Shown here: positions 24,073 to 35,511 of the stretch, piece after piece
Layout of the letters: every line of letters starts with the position of its first letter
Numbering within the stretch: the first letter of the stretch is position 1
Notes under the pieces: generated by a model
Told to the model about the DNA's origin: nothing
What the model saw: only the letters and a program-made list of their open reading frames with translations
Databases searched by the model: none
Program-made: the position numbers and the translations under genes
Assembly: GCF_040712315.1 (NCBI RefSeq)
Contig: NC_134018.1
Coordinates: 6,156,001 to 6,220,000 of the forward strand
DNA: 64,000 bases
Direction of reading: 5' to 3'
Origin: Castanea sativa
Taxonomy: Eukaryota; Streptophyta; Magnoliopsida; Fagales; Fagaceae

Positions 24073-25545
24073 AGTATATAAGTCCTTCTAAGCAAATACT
24101 TGTGCACTTAGATTGACTTTTTCTTATAAAAAAAAAAAACTTATTTACCTATTTGTTGAAATTAGGGAAAATGTAGTTTATGTTTTTGAGATAAACGGTG
24201 GAAATTTTATAGCTAAAAACTAAATGCAACATCAGTATGTGTTAGGAGAGAAACAAAACTCTTAACGAGAGAGACAACCCCACAAGGTTGGCTCAAGACC
24301 TATGTAAGAGGCAACAAAAATTGCCACAGAGGGCAAAGAAAACCTATAAGAGGTGTAGAGAAAGCCCTTTGACAAGGTTGAGAATAGCTCACATCGGAGC
24401 TTATGCATATGCAAATAAGTTTATTGAAAAAATTAATCCAAAATGATCTTTGTTTATACTAGCAAATGTACTACGCAATACGCAAGTATATTATAAGTTC
24501 ATATAAAAGTATTTTGTAAAAAATTTATATTTATAGTTCATGTATAATACTCATTAGCTATAATTCAACACATATTGTTTGAATGAACAAAAAAAATACT
24601 TTATTATTTTGACTAATTTAACTGCATATCATTTTCTATATTTTTATTTATTATGTTATTAAATTTGTTTTTGTGTTTAGCTGGTTTTTATTCCAATTGT
24701 TGCTAAAGCAAATATATATTTTTTTATTTTAATAAAAGTCAGATGCCAAATTAGTTATCTTTTCAATATAAATTTTAGAAAAATAACCATATAAATTTCC
24801 AAGATCCTTGTGTCTAAGTAACATTGTGCAGAAGAACCCAAATATAAATCCACCCACCCAACTTATTGTGAGTAAAAAAGACCATTTAATTTCTCTTCTT
24901 TATATTAATAATTAGCGCACCACCTAAAAAAATAATACTTTTTTTTGAGAATAAAAAAAAATACTTAAAAATAAATACATGTACCTTGTTAAAAATGTGA
25001 AAATAAATTAATATTTTTTCATAAAAGAAAAAACTTTTGCTGAATAGGAAAAAAATAATTAAAAATTTTGCTAAAATGGAGGACTAAATGAAGAGTATTC
25101 TATTTCTTTTCCAAGAATATATGCCACATGGCAAATTTTAAGGCTTTGGAATAAAACGTGTGAAAAAATTATCAATTGGAAACTTTGGATAACATACATT
25201 GTACACTTTTTTTTTTTAAAGATTTCCTAGCCAGCATGTTAGTTTACATACTTGGATAGATGTTGGTAAGTCATTTCTAGTGCACAATATCATTATTTAT
25301 TTTGGATTTTTTTTTAATCTACCATTCGGCTAAGTGTTAGCTCAAAAATTTTTATTGAAATTTAAATACTAAGGAGATAGAATTATTTATAATTGACTAT
25401 AAATAAAAATAAATAAACATTAATTACTTCATTAAAACCTTTAATTATGTGGAATGTTAAATGAATCCATTCATTAATACCTTTGTTTAGGTGGAAGGTT
25501 AAATGAATAGAACTTTTTTTTTTTCTTTCAAAGAAGAGTGGCACA

Positions 25546-25734
25546 ACCACCACACTCCCTTTTTGCAATGGTCACTTCACAAGTATAAGTGCTTGTGGGG
25601 TGTGGGGAATAAGAGCCGAAGTTCAAATCTTCATACATATATACATTTAGATTATGCTAAAGTTGAATTTTTATCTTTTATTACACCAAAAAAAAAAAAA
25701 AAAAGAAGAAGAAGAAGAAGAAAAAGAAGAAGAA
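25546..25734 (+). mobile_element. Probable SINE (about 189 bp) with 12-bp TSD
   Basis: The body is flanked by aagagtggcaca at 25534-25545 and 25735-25746. It carries a B-box-like 'gaagttcaaatc' and ends in an A/GA-rich tail. It differs from the other two SINEs in sequence. The purine-rich tail partly overlaps the right duplication, so the right end is less certain. Confidence 0.6.
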
Positions 25735-27067
25735 AAGAGTGGCACATGACACTAATTAAAAGATGATGTGATAGACTAAATAAAAGAGTTATCAAACAAC
25801 GTGTCATATGGCAGATTTATGCGTGAGATTTATGTGTATATTTGTTGATATTGAAATTGAATAGATGATTATGCTCTTGTTAAGAAAGATTCAATGCAAT
25901 CCAATTATGAGAGAAGCATATTGGCAGTGGTTGAGTTTTTGTGGTTCTATCCTTGATTGAAATGTAATATGCCTAATTTTCTTAACTTACTATTTCTTTT
26001 CTATTTACTTTATTAAATTTAAATTTAAATATAATTCTAAAATTAATAAGTTTTATATAAGATCTTTGTCTTAAAAGATGTCACTTTAAAATGGTTGCAT
26101 TATGTATTATGTATAGTGGACAAACAAAGTAAAACACAGAGTACCATTTACGGTTTTACTTCTACTTGTTACAAGGTCAAACAGCCAAACCCGTTTTCTC
26201 TTTTACAGTTTTACTTCCTTTTTTTTAATTATTACTTTTTGACTTTTTATTTTTATTTTTATTGGCATGGTAAACTCAAGCATAGGGTAGAGCCTCACAA
26301 TCAACAAGTACAATCCACCATATTATTACCAGAGTCTCAAACTCAAGTACCCTCTCCAATGGGGGCTAAAAGGTGAACAAATTAGGTAGCCAAAGAAAAT
26401 CATTTTGGATGATTTGGGCAGATTAACTTGTGGATTCATAGGTAACAAGTCAACTTTTATTATGTGGATTAATTAGTCATAAGATAAATGAAGTTGAGTT
26501 TGAGCAATTTATAGTTATCTAGTCTTATTGTAACTAATGATAACCCAATTGTAAATTTGGGAACTGCCCTGATATTACTTTGTGAACATTTAATTAGAAA
26601 AATTCATGTCTCAATCATGTTCAATGATTAAATCACATCAAATTAGCATGGTATATATTTTTCTCAAAGCATCGTTTTCTCTTTTGAAAGACGTTTTGAG
26701 ATATTATCTTAGTTAACTAGTTGTTACTTGATCATAAAGCTTGAAACATCATATCAAATATGCCTAAGAAGATAATTAATTAGATCTAGAGCTACATTTT
26801 TGGTTTGGTACATTAGAAGCAATAAATAGAGTTGAAGATTAATAGTACATCATAATTCTTGACATGCTAACATGACAAGATTTGAAGGGAAATTTTAACC
26901 ATTGGAAATGATATTGAAGGGAAATTCTAACTGAGATGAGGTGATTCACCAAATGTAGAATGCAACTTGGAACCCTGTAACGGCTGGAACATCAGGATCT
27001 CTCACCAAATCCAGCTAAAATAAGAATCTTTTTTTGGTTCAGGTCTGCTTGCAGCCACAAGTTTCCA

Positions 27068-27843
27068 GTTTAGTTTGATCCATAAGTAAACTGCTCAAAC
27101 ATTATCTGTAACAGTCCCTTACAGAGTTACAGTTCCAAATGAACAAGATTAAGAAGTTGTACCACACACAATAACAAGATACAAAGAACCAAAGTATTGA
27201 GTATCAAGCATCAACTGCAAGCTTCGCACAGTAGGGCCTCTAGGCATCTCACTGAATACCTTGCCAAATTTCTTCTCTCATGTGGGATTTTATTAGGTTC
27301 AATTATTGTCACTGATGCTACTTTTTTCAACTTCAGTTTGATCCATACATGAAATTCTCAATCATTATCTTTAATTAACATCGCTTACAGTTCCAAAAAA
27401 CTAGATTAAGAAGTTGTACCACACCCATCAACAAGATACAGAGAACCAAAGTTTGAGTAAAAAGTGCAATCTTCACAGTAGGCCCTCTAGGTATCTCACT
27501 CAATGCCTTGCCAAATATCCTCTCTCACTTGGGTTATTCCTAAGGTTCAATTATTGTCACTAATACTACTTTTTCCCACTTTAGTTTGAACCATAAGTAA
27601 AATGACCAAACATCATCTTTAGGACTTTAACATCCCTTTACAGTTCCAACTTCCAATGAACAAGATTAAGAAGGCCAGAACCAGAAGGGTACCACACTCA
27701 CTAACAAGATACAAAGAGCCAAAAGCTCTTAACATAAACTACAAGTTCACACATTCTAGGCATCCCACTCAAAACCTTTCCAAATTTCTTCTCTCTCACT
27801 TGGGTTTTTGATAGGTTCAATTATTGTTACCAATACCATTTCT
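27068..27843. repeat. Three tandem units of about 250-265 bp
   Basis: Units at about 27068-27330, 27331-27579 and 27580-27843 each run from 'agtttga(t/a)ccata', through 'acagttcca', 'agattaagaag', 'accacac', 'aacaagatac(a)ga(g)' and 'ccaaatt/atct', to 'ggttcaattattgt'. They differ by many substitutions and short indels. No open frame is conserved. It could be an old local triplication, a minor satellite seed, or a structured non-coding transcript. Confidence 0.75.
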
Positions 27844-28331
27844 TCTATAGGCTCATTTTTGTATAGTAAATAGTAATAGCTAAAGTTCAAACTTCAAACT
27901 TCAGCTGATCCTAAGATATTCGACCATGCAGAGCACGTGTTCATAATGTTTCTCCAATTGGGTGGTTTCGGCAGATAATGAAGTAATACTTATTAATGGT
28001 GCAATCCAGAAGTTGGGTCCTGCCATGGCTCTAAACTGTAATGCAGAATAATTAATGATTGTTGCAGTTAACTGTAGGCGGCTCATGGACCAAATAATTC
28101 CCTCACCAACCAGCTTGCCTCCATTCAATTTGTATGCAATAAACAAAGTTCCAACTTAAAGTCTCTAACCACTCTAGCATCTAGTCTCCTTCCTCTCTCC
28201 TATGGCCAAAAATAATGTGTTGTTGAGAAACTTAAAGGACAGTTTTTCATCCGTCTCATAAAGGTGTTGTTCAAAGAGAATAGAAACAAAAAAAAACAAT
28301 GTTTCATCTCTATCTTTGGTTCATAACTTCA

Positions 28332-29074
28332 TGTTGGAACATTTTAATATTAAATAATTAAAATGAATAAATTTTATAACATAAATGTAAAGATGTGGGA
28401 GTGAATGTGGAAGATGAGGAGTCAGTGAAAATGTTTAATCCCACATTGAAAAGGAGATAGACTATTTTGTTCTTTTTAATTGTGGTGATTAATGGGCTAA
28501 CATGAATTGTCTCAAATATTGGGCCAGATACGTTTGGGCATTTTCATTATTCAGAAAACTCCTTATCTCACCATTAAATTGTGTAACTTTAGCCTATCAG
28601 AATAATATCCAACAATTAATCTTGTAACACCCACTATATCATAATAATGGACCTAATTAATCAGATTAATTTGGGTAGTAATTTCGTGAGGCCAATTGAG
28701 CTTATAAATAGACCCATTCAGACACAATCCAACTTACTGCAATATACACTAAAAAAAAAAAAAATAGAGAGATTCTTGGCAAGGAAGGGTGTTCTTTATG
28801 GTGGAGCTTTGGGCTTGAACACTTTGTGCAGAGGTTGTTCTAGCCATACGACACTTGTTGGGCTGTTGTATCCTGGGGGAGACAAGTTTGAGACGGTCTG
28901 CACCGGTTACAAAGTTTAGCCAACCAAGGGCTTGAATCTCCTTAAAGAGAGCGAGTGCCGCGCTTCAGTCCAAATAATGTTGTGTAATCTCTTTCTTTAA
29001 ATTAATAAAAAATTCAGAAGTATTATTCATTTTCTCTTCGTGTTATTTCTATTATCATTGTATTTGCTCCAACA
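28332..29074 (+). repeat. 5' LTR of the copia element (743 bp)
   Basis: The LTR starts TGTTGG and ends CCAACA. A TATAAATA box at 28702-28709 is the likely promoter and an AATAAA-type signal lies near its right end. It lacks about 180 bp that the 3' LTR has after 'gccagatacg'. Confidence 0.92.
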
Positions 29075-29094
29075 ATTTTAAGGAGAATCAACAC

Positions 29095-29922
29095 ATGGAG
29101 TCAACACAAGAGAAACCAAATGAGTCTGTTGGAGATCTCAACAAGCCCTTTCGCTTTAAGGGAGCCCACTTCAAGAGGTGGAAAGGAAAGGTCCTCTTCT
29201 ACTTGAGCCTTCTCAAAGTTGCCTACATCCTCACTGAGAAGAATCCGTCAAAGGTTCCTACTGATGAGATGAGTGACGAAGAATATATTCTTCATCAAGA
29301 AAAAATAGATAAGTATACAAAAGATGAATATAATTGTCGCTCTTATCTATTGAATTGTCTTGCCGATCATTTCTATGATTATTATGATACAACTTACAAG
29401 TTTGCTAAAAAAATTTGGAAAGCTTTACAAAGCAAGTATGATACCGAGGAGGCAGGTGCAAAGAAGTATGCTGCTAGTAGATTTTTCCGTTACCAAATAA
29501 TGGATGGAAAATCGGTGGTGGATCAAGTACAAGACTTTCAAATGATTGTAGCAGAATTGAGATCCGAAGGCATAAAGATCGGAGACAATTTGGTGGTAGC
29601 CGGCATAATTGACAAACTACCACAATCTTGGAGGGAGTTCCAAAAGACTTTGCGGCACAAACAAAAGGAGACATCCTTAGAGACCTTGATCACACGCATC
29701 CATGTGGAGGAGGAGGCTAGAGGACAAGATGCACTCATGACACAAGAGAGCAATGGTAATTCCACCACAAAGGTAAACCTTATTTCATCTAATAATAATA
29801 TGCCCAAAAATCATTTTCCTAGAAATGGTCAATTGAAGCCAAAAAAGAAAGCCTTTAAAAACAATAATAGATCACCTCAAGGAAGGAGAAACCCGAATAA
29901 AAATTACAATAAGAACCAATGA
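29095..29922 (+). pseudogene. gag: copia gag, truncated by a premature stop
   Basis: The ATG lies only 20 nt after the 5' LTR. The 275 codons match the plant copia Gag polyprotein (UBN2-type): an early [13 protein letters not shown] motif, a central [24 protein letters not shown] block and a basic, Asn-rich C-terminal stretch. A stop at 29920 precedes the CCHC zinc knuckle (CxxCxxxGHxxxxC), which remains in the same frame at about 29950-29996. Gag would form the nucleocapsid and bind the element RNA. Confidence 0.85.
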
Positions 29923-32900
29923 CCCCCTTCACAAGATCAATTTAATAGATCCTGTTTTGTCTGTGGCAAGAGTGGACATATTGCTCGATTTTGCAAATTT
30001 CGAAAACGTGAATCTATCCCGCAGGCTAACGTAACCGAAGAGCCTTTAGTGGCTATGATTACAGACATCAATATGGTGCAATATGTTGAAAGGTGGTGGA
30101 CAGATTCTGGTGCTAATAGGCACGTCTGCTATGACAAAAATTGGTTCAAATTGTACACTCTTTTTGAAGAAGAAAAAACTGTTATGCTTGGTGACTCTAG
30201 CAAAACCAAGGTTCTTGAGAGTGGTGAGATTGAATTGAAATTCACTTCTGGACGTATGCTAACATTGAAAGATGTACTTTACACTCCGTCCATGAGGAAG
30301 AATTTGATGTCAAGTTTTTTGCTTAACAAGGCTGGCTTCAAGCAAATTATGGAATCTGATAATTATGTAATCACTAAAAAGGGATTATTTGTGGGAAAGG
30401 GTTATGCTTGTAATTGAATGTTTAAATTAAATGTTGAGAATAATAAAGCATCTACCAGTTCAGTTTATATGCTTTCTTCTGTTAATTTTTGGCATGCTCG
30501 TTTGTGTCATATAAATAGTAGATATGTGGGAATCATGAGTAGTTTAGGATTAATTCCAAGACTGTCAAAAGATTTTGAAAAATGTGGAACTTGTAGTCAA
30601 GTTAAGATTACAAAAAGGCCTCATAAAAGTGTTGTAAGAAATACCGAATTGCTTGAGTTAATTCACTCCGATTTATGTGAATTTGAGGGAATTTTAACTC
30701 GTGGAGGAAATAGATATATTATCACTTTTATTGATGATTTCTCAAAATATATAACTATTTATTTGCTGAAAAATAAAAGTGATGCTTTTGAAAAATTTCA
30801 AGATTTTTTAAAAGGAAGTTGAAAATCAATTCGGTAGAAAAATAAAAAGAATAAGAAGTGATAGAGGTCGTGAATATGAATCAAGTGCATTCAACTCATT
30901 TGTTCAGTCTTTGGGAATTATCCATGAAATTACTGCACCATATTCACCTGCTTCTAATGGTGTGGCTAAAAGAAAAAATAGAACTTTAATTGAGTTAACA
31001 AATGCCATGTTAATTGAATTTGGTGCACCTTTACATTTTTTGGGTGAAGCTATTTTAACTGCATGTCATGTTTTAAATAGGGTGCCATATAAAAAGTCAC
31101 ACACCACACCTTTTGAGATGTGGAAAGGACATAAACCAAATTTGGGATATTTGAGAGTATGGGGTTGTCTTGCTTATGTAAGGCTTACTGACCCTAAAAT
31201 ACCTAAATTAGGTATAAGAACTACTACCTATGTTTTTCTTGGTTATGCATTCAATAGTGCAGCCTATAGATTTTTTGATCTTGAAAACAAAATAATTTTT
31301 GAATCTGGTGATGCAATTTTTCATGAAGAAAAATTTCCTTTTAAATTGAAAAATAGTGGGGGTAAAGAAAATATTTTGTCACAACCTAGTTCTTCTACTT
31401 CACATTTACAAAATCAAGAAAATTTTGAAATGGAACTTAAAAGGAGTAAAAGAGCTAGAGTTGAAAAGGATTTTGGTCCTGATTATTATGTTTTTAACAT
31501 TGAGGAAAATCCCCAAAATTTAAAAGAGGCCATAACATCACCTGATGCAATATTTTGGAAAGATGCTGTAAATGATGAGATGGAATCTCTAATTTCTAAT
31601 AAAACTTGAAAATTAGTAGATCTTCCACCGAGTTGTAAGACCATAGGTTGTAAATGGGTCCTTAGAAAAAAGTTGAAACCGGATGGATCAATAGATAAGT
31701 TTAAAGCTAGACTTGTTGCAAAAGGCTTTAAACAAAAAGCTGATCTTGATTTCTTTGATACTTTTTTTTCGGTAACGAGAATTACATCTATTAGATTGTT
31801 AATTGCTATTGCTGCAATTTTTGATTTGAAAATTCATCAAATGGATGTAAAAACTGATTTTCTAAATGGGGACATAGAGGAAGAGATTTATATAGATCAA
31901 CCCGAAGGCTTTGTAGAGCTTGGACAAGAAAGCAAGGTATGTAAGCTAACTAAATCCCTATATGGCTTAAAACAAGCACCTAAACAGTGGCATGAAAAGT
32001 TTGATTCCTGCATGATTGAGAATGGTTATAAATCAAATGAATGTGATAAATGTATTTATTCTAAATCATGGAATAATTTACATGTTATTATTAGCCTCTA
32101 TGCGGATGATATGTTGATTTTTGGCTCAAATATGTATGTTATAAATGAGACAAAAAATATGCTTAAAAGCCATTTTGATATGAAAGATCTTGGTGAGGCT
32201 AGTTTTATTTTGGGCATGAAAATTACAAAAACATGTGATGGAATATATCTTGATCAATCACATTATGTTGATAAAATATTGAGAAAATATAATTTTCATG
32301 ATCAAAAAAGTGTAGCTACTCCTTTTGATTCTAGTGTTCATTTATTTCCTGTGAATAATGATGATGAGAATTTTAATCAAAAGGATTATGCTAGCATCAT
32401 TGGTAGTTTGCGTTATGCTACTGATTGTACTAGACTTGACATTGCATATGCAGTAGGAGTGCTAAGCAGGTTTACTAGCAAGCCTAGTAAAGATCATTGG
32501 CTAGCTATTGAGCGAGTCATGAGATATTTAGTTGGTACCAAAAGTTATGGCTTATTTTATAAAAAATACCTTGTTGTGATTGAAGGTTTTAGTGATGTCG
32601 ATTGGAATACTTTGTCAGGTGATTCTCCCTCTACCACTGGTTATATTTTTACCTTAGGTAGTGGTGCTATTTATTGGAAATCTAAAAAGCAAACAATAAT
32701 TGCTAATTCAACAATGGAAGCTGAATTAATAGCATTAGCTTCAGCTAGTGAAGAGGCAAATTGGCTTAGAGATTTGTTATATGAAATTCCACTTTGGGAA
32801 AAGCCAATTCCACCTATATTAATTCATTGTGATAGCACTGCTGCAATTGGTAGAGTTAGAAACCGTTATTACAATGGTAAATCCAGACCTATAAGAAGAA

Positions 32901-33058
32901 AGCACATTACCGTGCGATCTTATTTGAGTAGTGGCATTATAATTGTGGATTATATTAAATCTAATGATAATCTTGCAGATCCATTTACCAAGGCCTTGGC
33001 AAAAGATAGAGTTTGTAATACATTGAGGGGGATGGGACTAAAGTCCATAGAATCATGA
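29923..33058 (+). pseudogene. pol: copia pol (protease, integrase, RT, RNase H), broken
   Basis: In order: CCHC knuckle, aspartic protease motif TDSGA near 30100, GAG-pre-integrase WHARLCH near 30490, integrase core (30650-31150), reverse transcriptase from about 31640 with QMDVKTDFLNG and YADD at 32099-32110, and RNase H (SDVDWN near 32590, STMEAE near 32708) to the stop at 33056-33058. In-frame stops fall at 30415-30417 and 31607-31609, and one frameshift lies near 30820-30830 in the integrase. The frame before the shift is shared with gag, so the ancestor had a single gag-pol frame. This copy cannot make a full polyprotein. Confidence 0.9.
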
Positions 33059-33653
33059 GCCATGTATGAGGATACCCAACCCAAAGACCAAAGATCCTGA
33101 GAATTGGGTTCGATGGGAAAAACGAATCATACGATGGTCGTAAGAAATGCACAATTAATTTTGTCAATTATTTATTTTGTAAATAATTTTTTAATTGCTC
33201 ATCCCTATGATGTAAGTGCATTTATCCTGTAATGTGGAGAGGTTGAGTAAAAAAACTCTTAATGAAATTTGTAGCTCGTATGAGTGGGGTGTCAGAATTA
33301 CAAGAGCACCCTTGACAAAATTTTACCTATGTGAGTGTGGGGGTGGGACCGCTCCCTATGAGATTTGGACTTAATCTCAAATACACTCATGAAACCGGGA
33401 TCAGCACATGGCCGTAAAGTGCTAGCTATAAAAGCTCATGTTAACACCTGGGTTGTTATGTGTAAGCAGTGACGCTTAATTTCCCTAAAGCAGTCATAGT
33501 TCAAGTCGGAGACCACTACGACTCTGGAGTTGAGATCACTGTTTTACTAAGTGAAGGTTCAATGCAGAGCACACGTTCATGATGCATAGTGACCCATCTT
33601 TGCATGATAATCTCTCTTTAACTAAAAATTTAATATTAAAATGAGTGGGAGAT

Positions 33654-34576
33654 TGTTGGAACATTTTAATATTAAATAATTAAAATGAAAAAATTTTATA
33701 ACATAAATGTAAAGATGTGGGAGTAAATATGGAAGATGAGGAGTTAGTGAAAATGTTTAATCCCACATTGAAAAGGAGATAAACTATTTTGTTCTTTTTA
33801 ATTGTGATGATTAATGGGCTAACATGAATTGTCTCAAATATTGGGCCAGATACGTGCGCAAGGGGGAGGTGAAGGGTGGAGGTGTCGAATTTGGAAATAA
33901 ATCAGCATCTTGGATCCTCCTACTTGACAGCCCGTTCAGAGTAATTACCATATCCATTGGTGAGTAAATGACCCGAATTAATATTCCATTTTTATTATGG
34001 AAAATAATGAGCCATTAATCCACTTAATGAACTATCCGTTTGGGCCTTTTCATTATTCAAAAAACTCCTTATCTCACCATTAAATTGTATAATTTTAGCC
34101 CATCAGAATAATATCCAACAATTAATCTTGTAACACCCACTATATCATAATAATGGACCTAATTAATCAGATTAATTTGGGTAGTAATTTCGTGAGGCCC
34201 ATTGAGCCTATAAATAGACCCATTCAGATACAATCCAACTTACTGCAATATACACTAAAAAAAAAATAGAGAGATTCTTGGCAAGGAAGGGTGTTCTTTC
34301 TGGTGGAGCTTTGGGCTTGAACACTTTGTGCAGAGGTTGTTCTAGCCATACGACACTTGTTGGGTTGTTGTATCCTGGGGGAGACAAGTTTGAGACGGTC
34401 TGCACCGGTTACAAAGTTAGCCAACCAAGAGCTTGAATCTCTTTAAAGAGAGCGAGTGCCGCACCTCAGTCCAAATAGTGTTGTGTAATCTCTTTCTTTA
34501 AATTAATATAAAAATTCAGAAGTATTATTCATTTTCTCTTCATGTTATTTCCATTATCATTGTGTTTGCTCCAACA
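33654..34576 (+). repeat. 3' LTR of the copia element (923 bp)
   Basis: The LTR matches the 5' LTR end to end except for a 180-bp segment (about 33855-34035) missing from the 5' LTR. The TATAAATA box recurs at 34209-34216. It is preceded by a polypurine tract and followed by the CTTCA duplication. Confidence 0.92.
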
Positions 34577-34592
34577 CTTCATATAACACTAA

Positions 34593-34769
34593 AGTAATGT
34601 TACAGTCACAAACTATTTTACAACATTTTTACAAAATGTTGATGTGACCAACCTCTTATTGGTTTTCATTTAGGTCCACCATTAATATCACTTTTTCATT
34701 TACCAATAATCACTCATCACATCAGCAGTTTGTAAAATTTTTTGTAATATAGTTTGTTTCTCTAGCATT
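34593..34769. mobile_element. MITE-like foldback beside the copia element
   Basis: The left arm 'agtaatgttacagtcacaaa' with 'ctattttacaacattttt' pairs with the right arm, which in reverse complement reads 'gcaatgctagagaaacaaac' with 'tatattacaaaa'. It starts only about 12 bp beyond the copia target duplication. The arms resemble those of the element at 23412-23600. Confidence 0.6.
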
Positions 34770-35461
34770 GCACATTTACTATTAACTATATCATGTAATT
34801 TTTTTTTTTTTTTGGTGGTGAACGGTTACGTTATATAATTAAAATGGATGTTACCAGCCTACCACTGAATAGTTCCAAAAAATTTCAAACCCCCTCCCCT
34901 GAAAAAAATGCTAATACAGATCCAAGACCATTTGAACTGAAGAAGATAACTGTGGTAAGCCCTAGGTTAAAAGCCACATAAATCTCACATTTGAGATTCA
35001 TGTTGTCACAGATTTTGACAATGCAACTAAACAAAAAACTTGGTTTGAATAATGGTTTATGAGAGCACTCCACACTTATCACATTCCAATCCAATAGTGA
35101 GCAATATTTAATGTACAAATCACTGAGAAAAATACACATCATAACCAGAGTCTAAAGTTCAACACTATAGGAGTAGGAAGACCCTCCCAATTAAGCCTAA
35201 AAACTAAATCAGAAAGTGATGCATGCAGGGACGGAACCAGGATTCGAACCTGGGGAGCAAAGCTTAAAACAAAATTTTTGTTTATGAAAATAAAAACTAA
35301 CATCTATTTCATATATAACAAAATACTACATATAAAATAAGTGTTTCTTAAACATTTGATATTATAAAAATGTCAACAAAGTATAACATATAAAATAAGT
35401 GTTTCTTAAACATTTCAACATATTTATCAAAATAGAACTCGACGCTATTTCAAAGGAGATC

Positions 35462-35464
<3 letters not shown>

Positions 35465-35509
<45 letters not shown>
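35465..35509. repeat. (AT)n microsatellite
   Basis: About 22 uninterrupted AT dinucleotides. Confidence 0.95.

Positions 35510-35511
<2 letters not shown>

Larger units (their letters stand above)
22760..28326. other. Repeat-rich intergenic spacer
   Basis: The left end is the WRKY promoter region, with GA-rich tracts and a TTGACT motif near 22931. The rest is AT-rich spacer with a MITE-like foldback (23412-23600), two SINEs (23923-24072 and 25546-25734) and a triple tandem repeat (27068-27843). The minus-strand frame at 27901-28146 has balanced composition but lacks an ATG start and I recognise nothing in it. Confidence 0.55.
28332..34576 (+). mobile_element. Ty1-copia LTR retrotransposon, complete but mutated
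   Basis: Two LTRs that start TGTTGGAAC and end GCTCCAACA bracket gag-pol sequence in the copia order (gag, protease, integrase, reverse transcriptase, RNase H). A perfect 5-bp duplication CTTCA flanks the element (28327-28331 and 34577-34581). A polypurine tract 'gtgggaga' lies just before the 3' LTR. The LTRs differ at roughly 25-30 sites by eye, apart from a 180-bp length difference. The coding frame is broken, so this copy is non-autonomous. Confidence 0.95.

Noticed and set aside
27901..28146. 81-codon minus-strand frame with balanced composition
   Set aside because: It has no ATG at its start, no recognisable domain and no splice context that would make it an exon.
29095..33058. Premature stops in copia gag-pol as programmed readthrough sites
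   Set aside because: They fall at different places in gag, integrase and RT and are accompanied by a frameshift, so random decay is the simpler explanation.
28332..34576. The copia element as an active retrotransposon
   Set aside because: Three in-frame stops, a frameshift and unequal LTRs show it is inactive on its own.
35220..35260. tRNA-like T-arm (ggaaccaggattcgaacc)
   Set aside because: No acceptor stem, D arm or anticodon arm accompanies it. It is more likely part of a dispersed repeat, and no TSD was found for a SINE.
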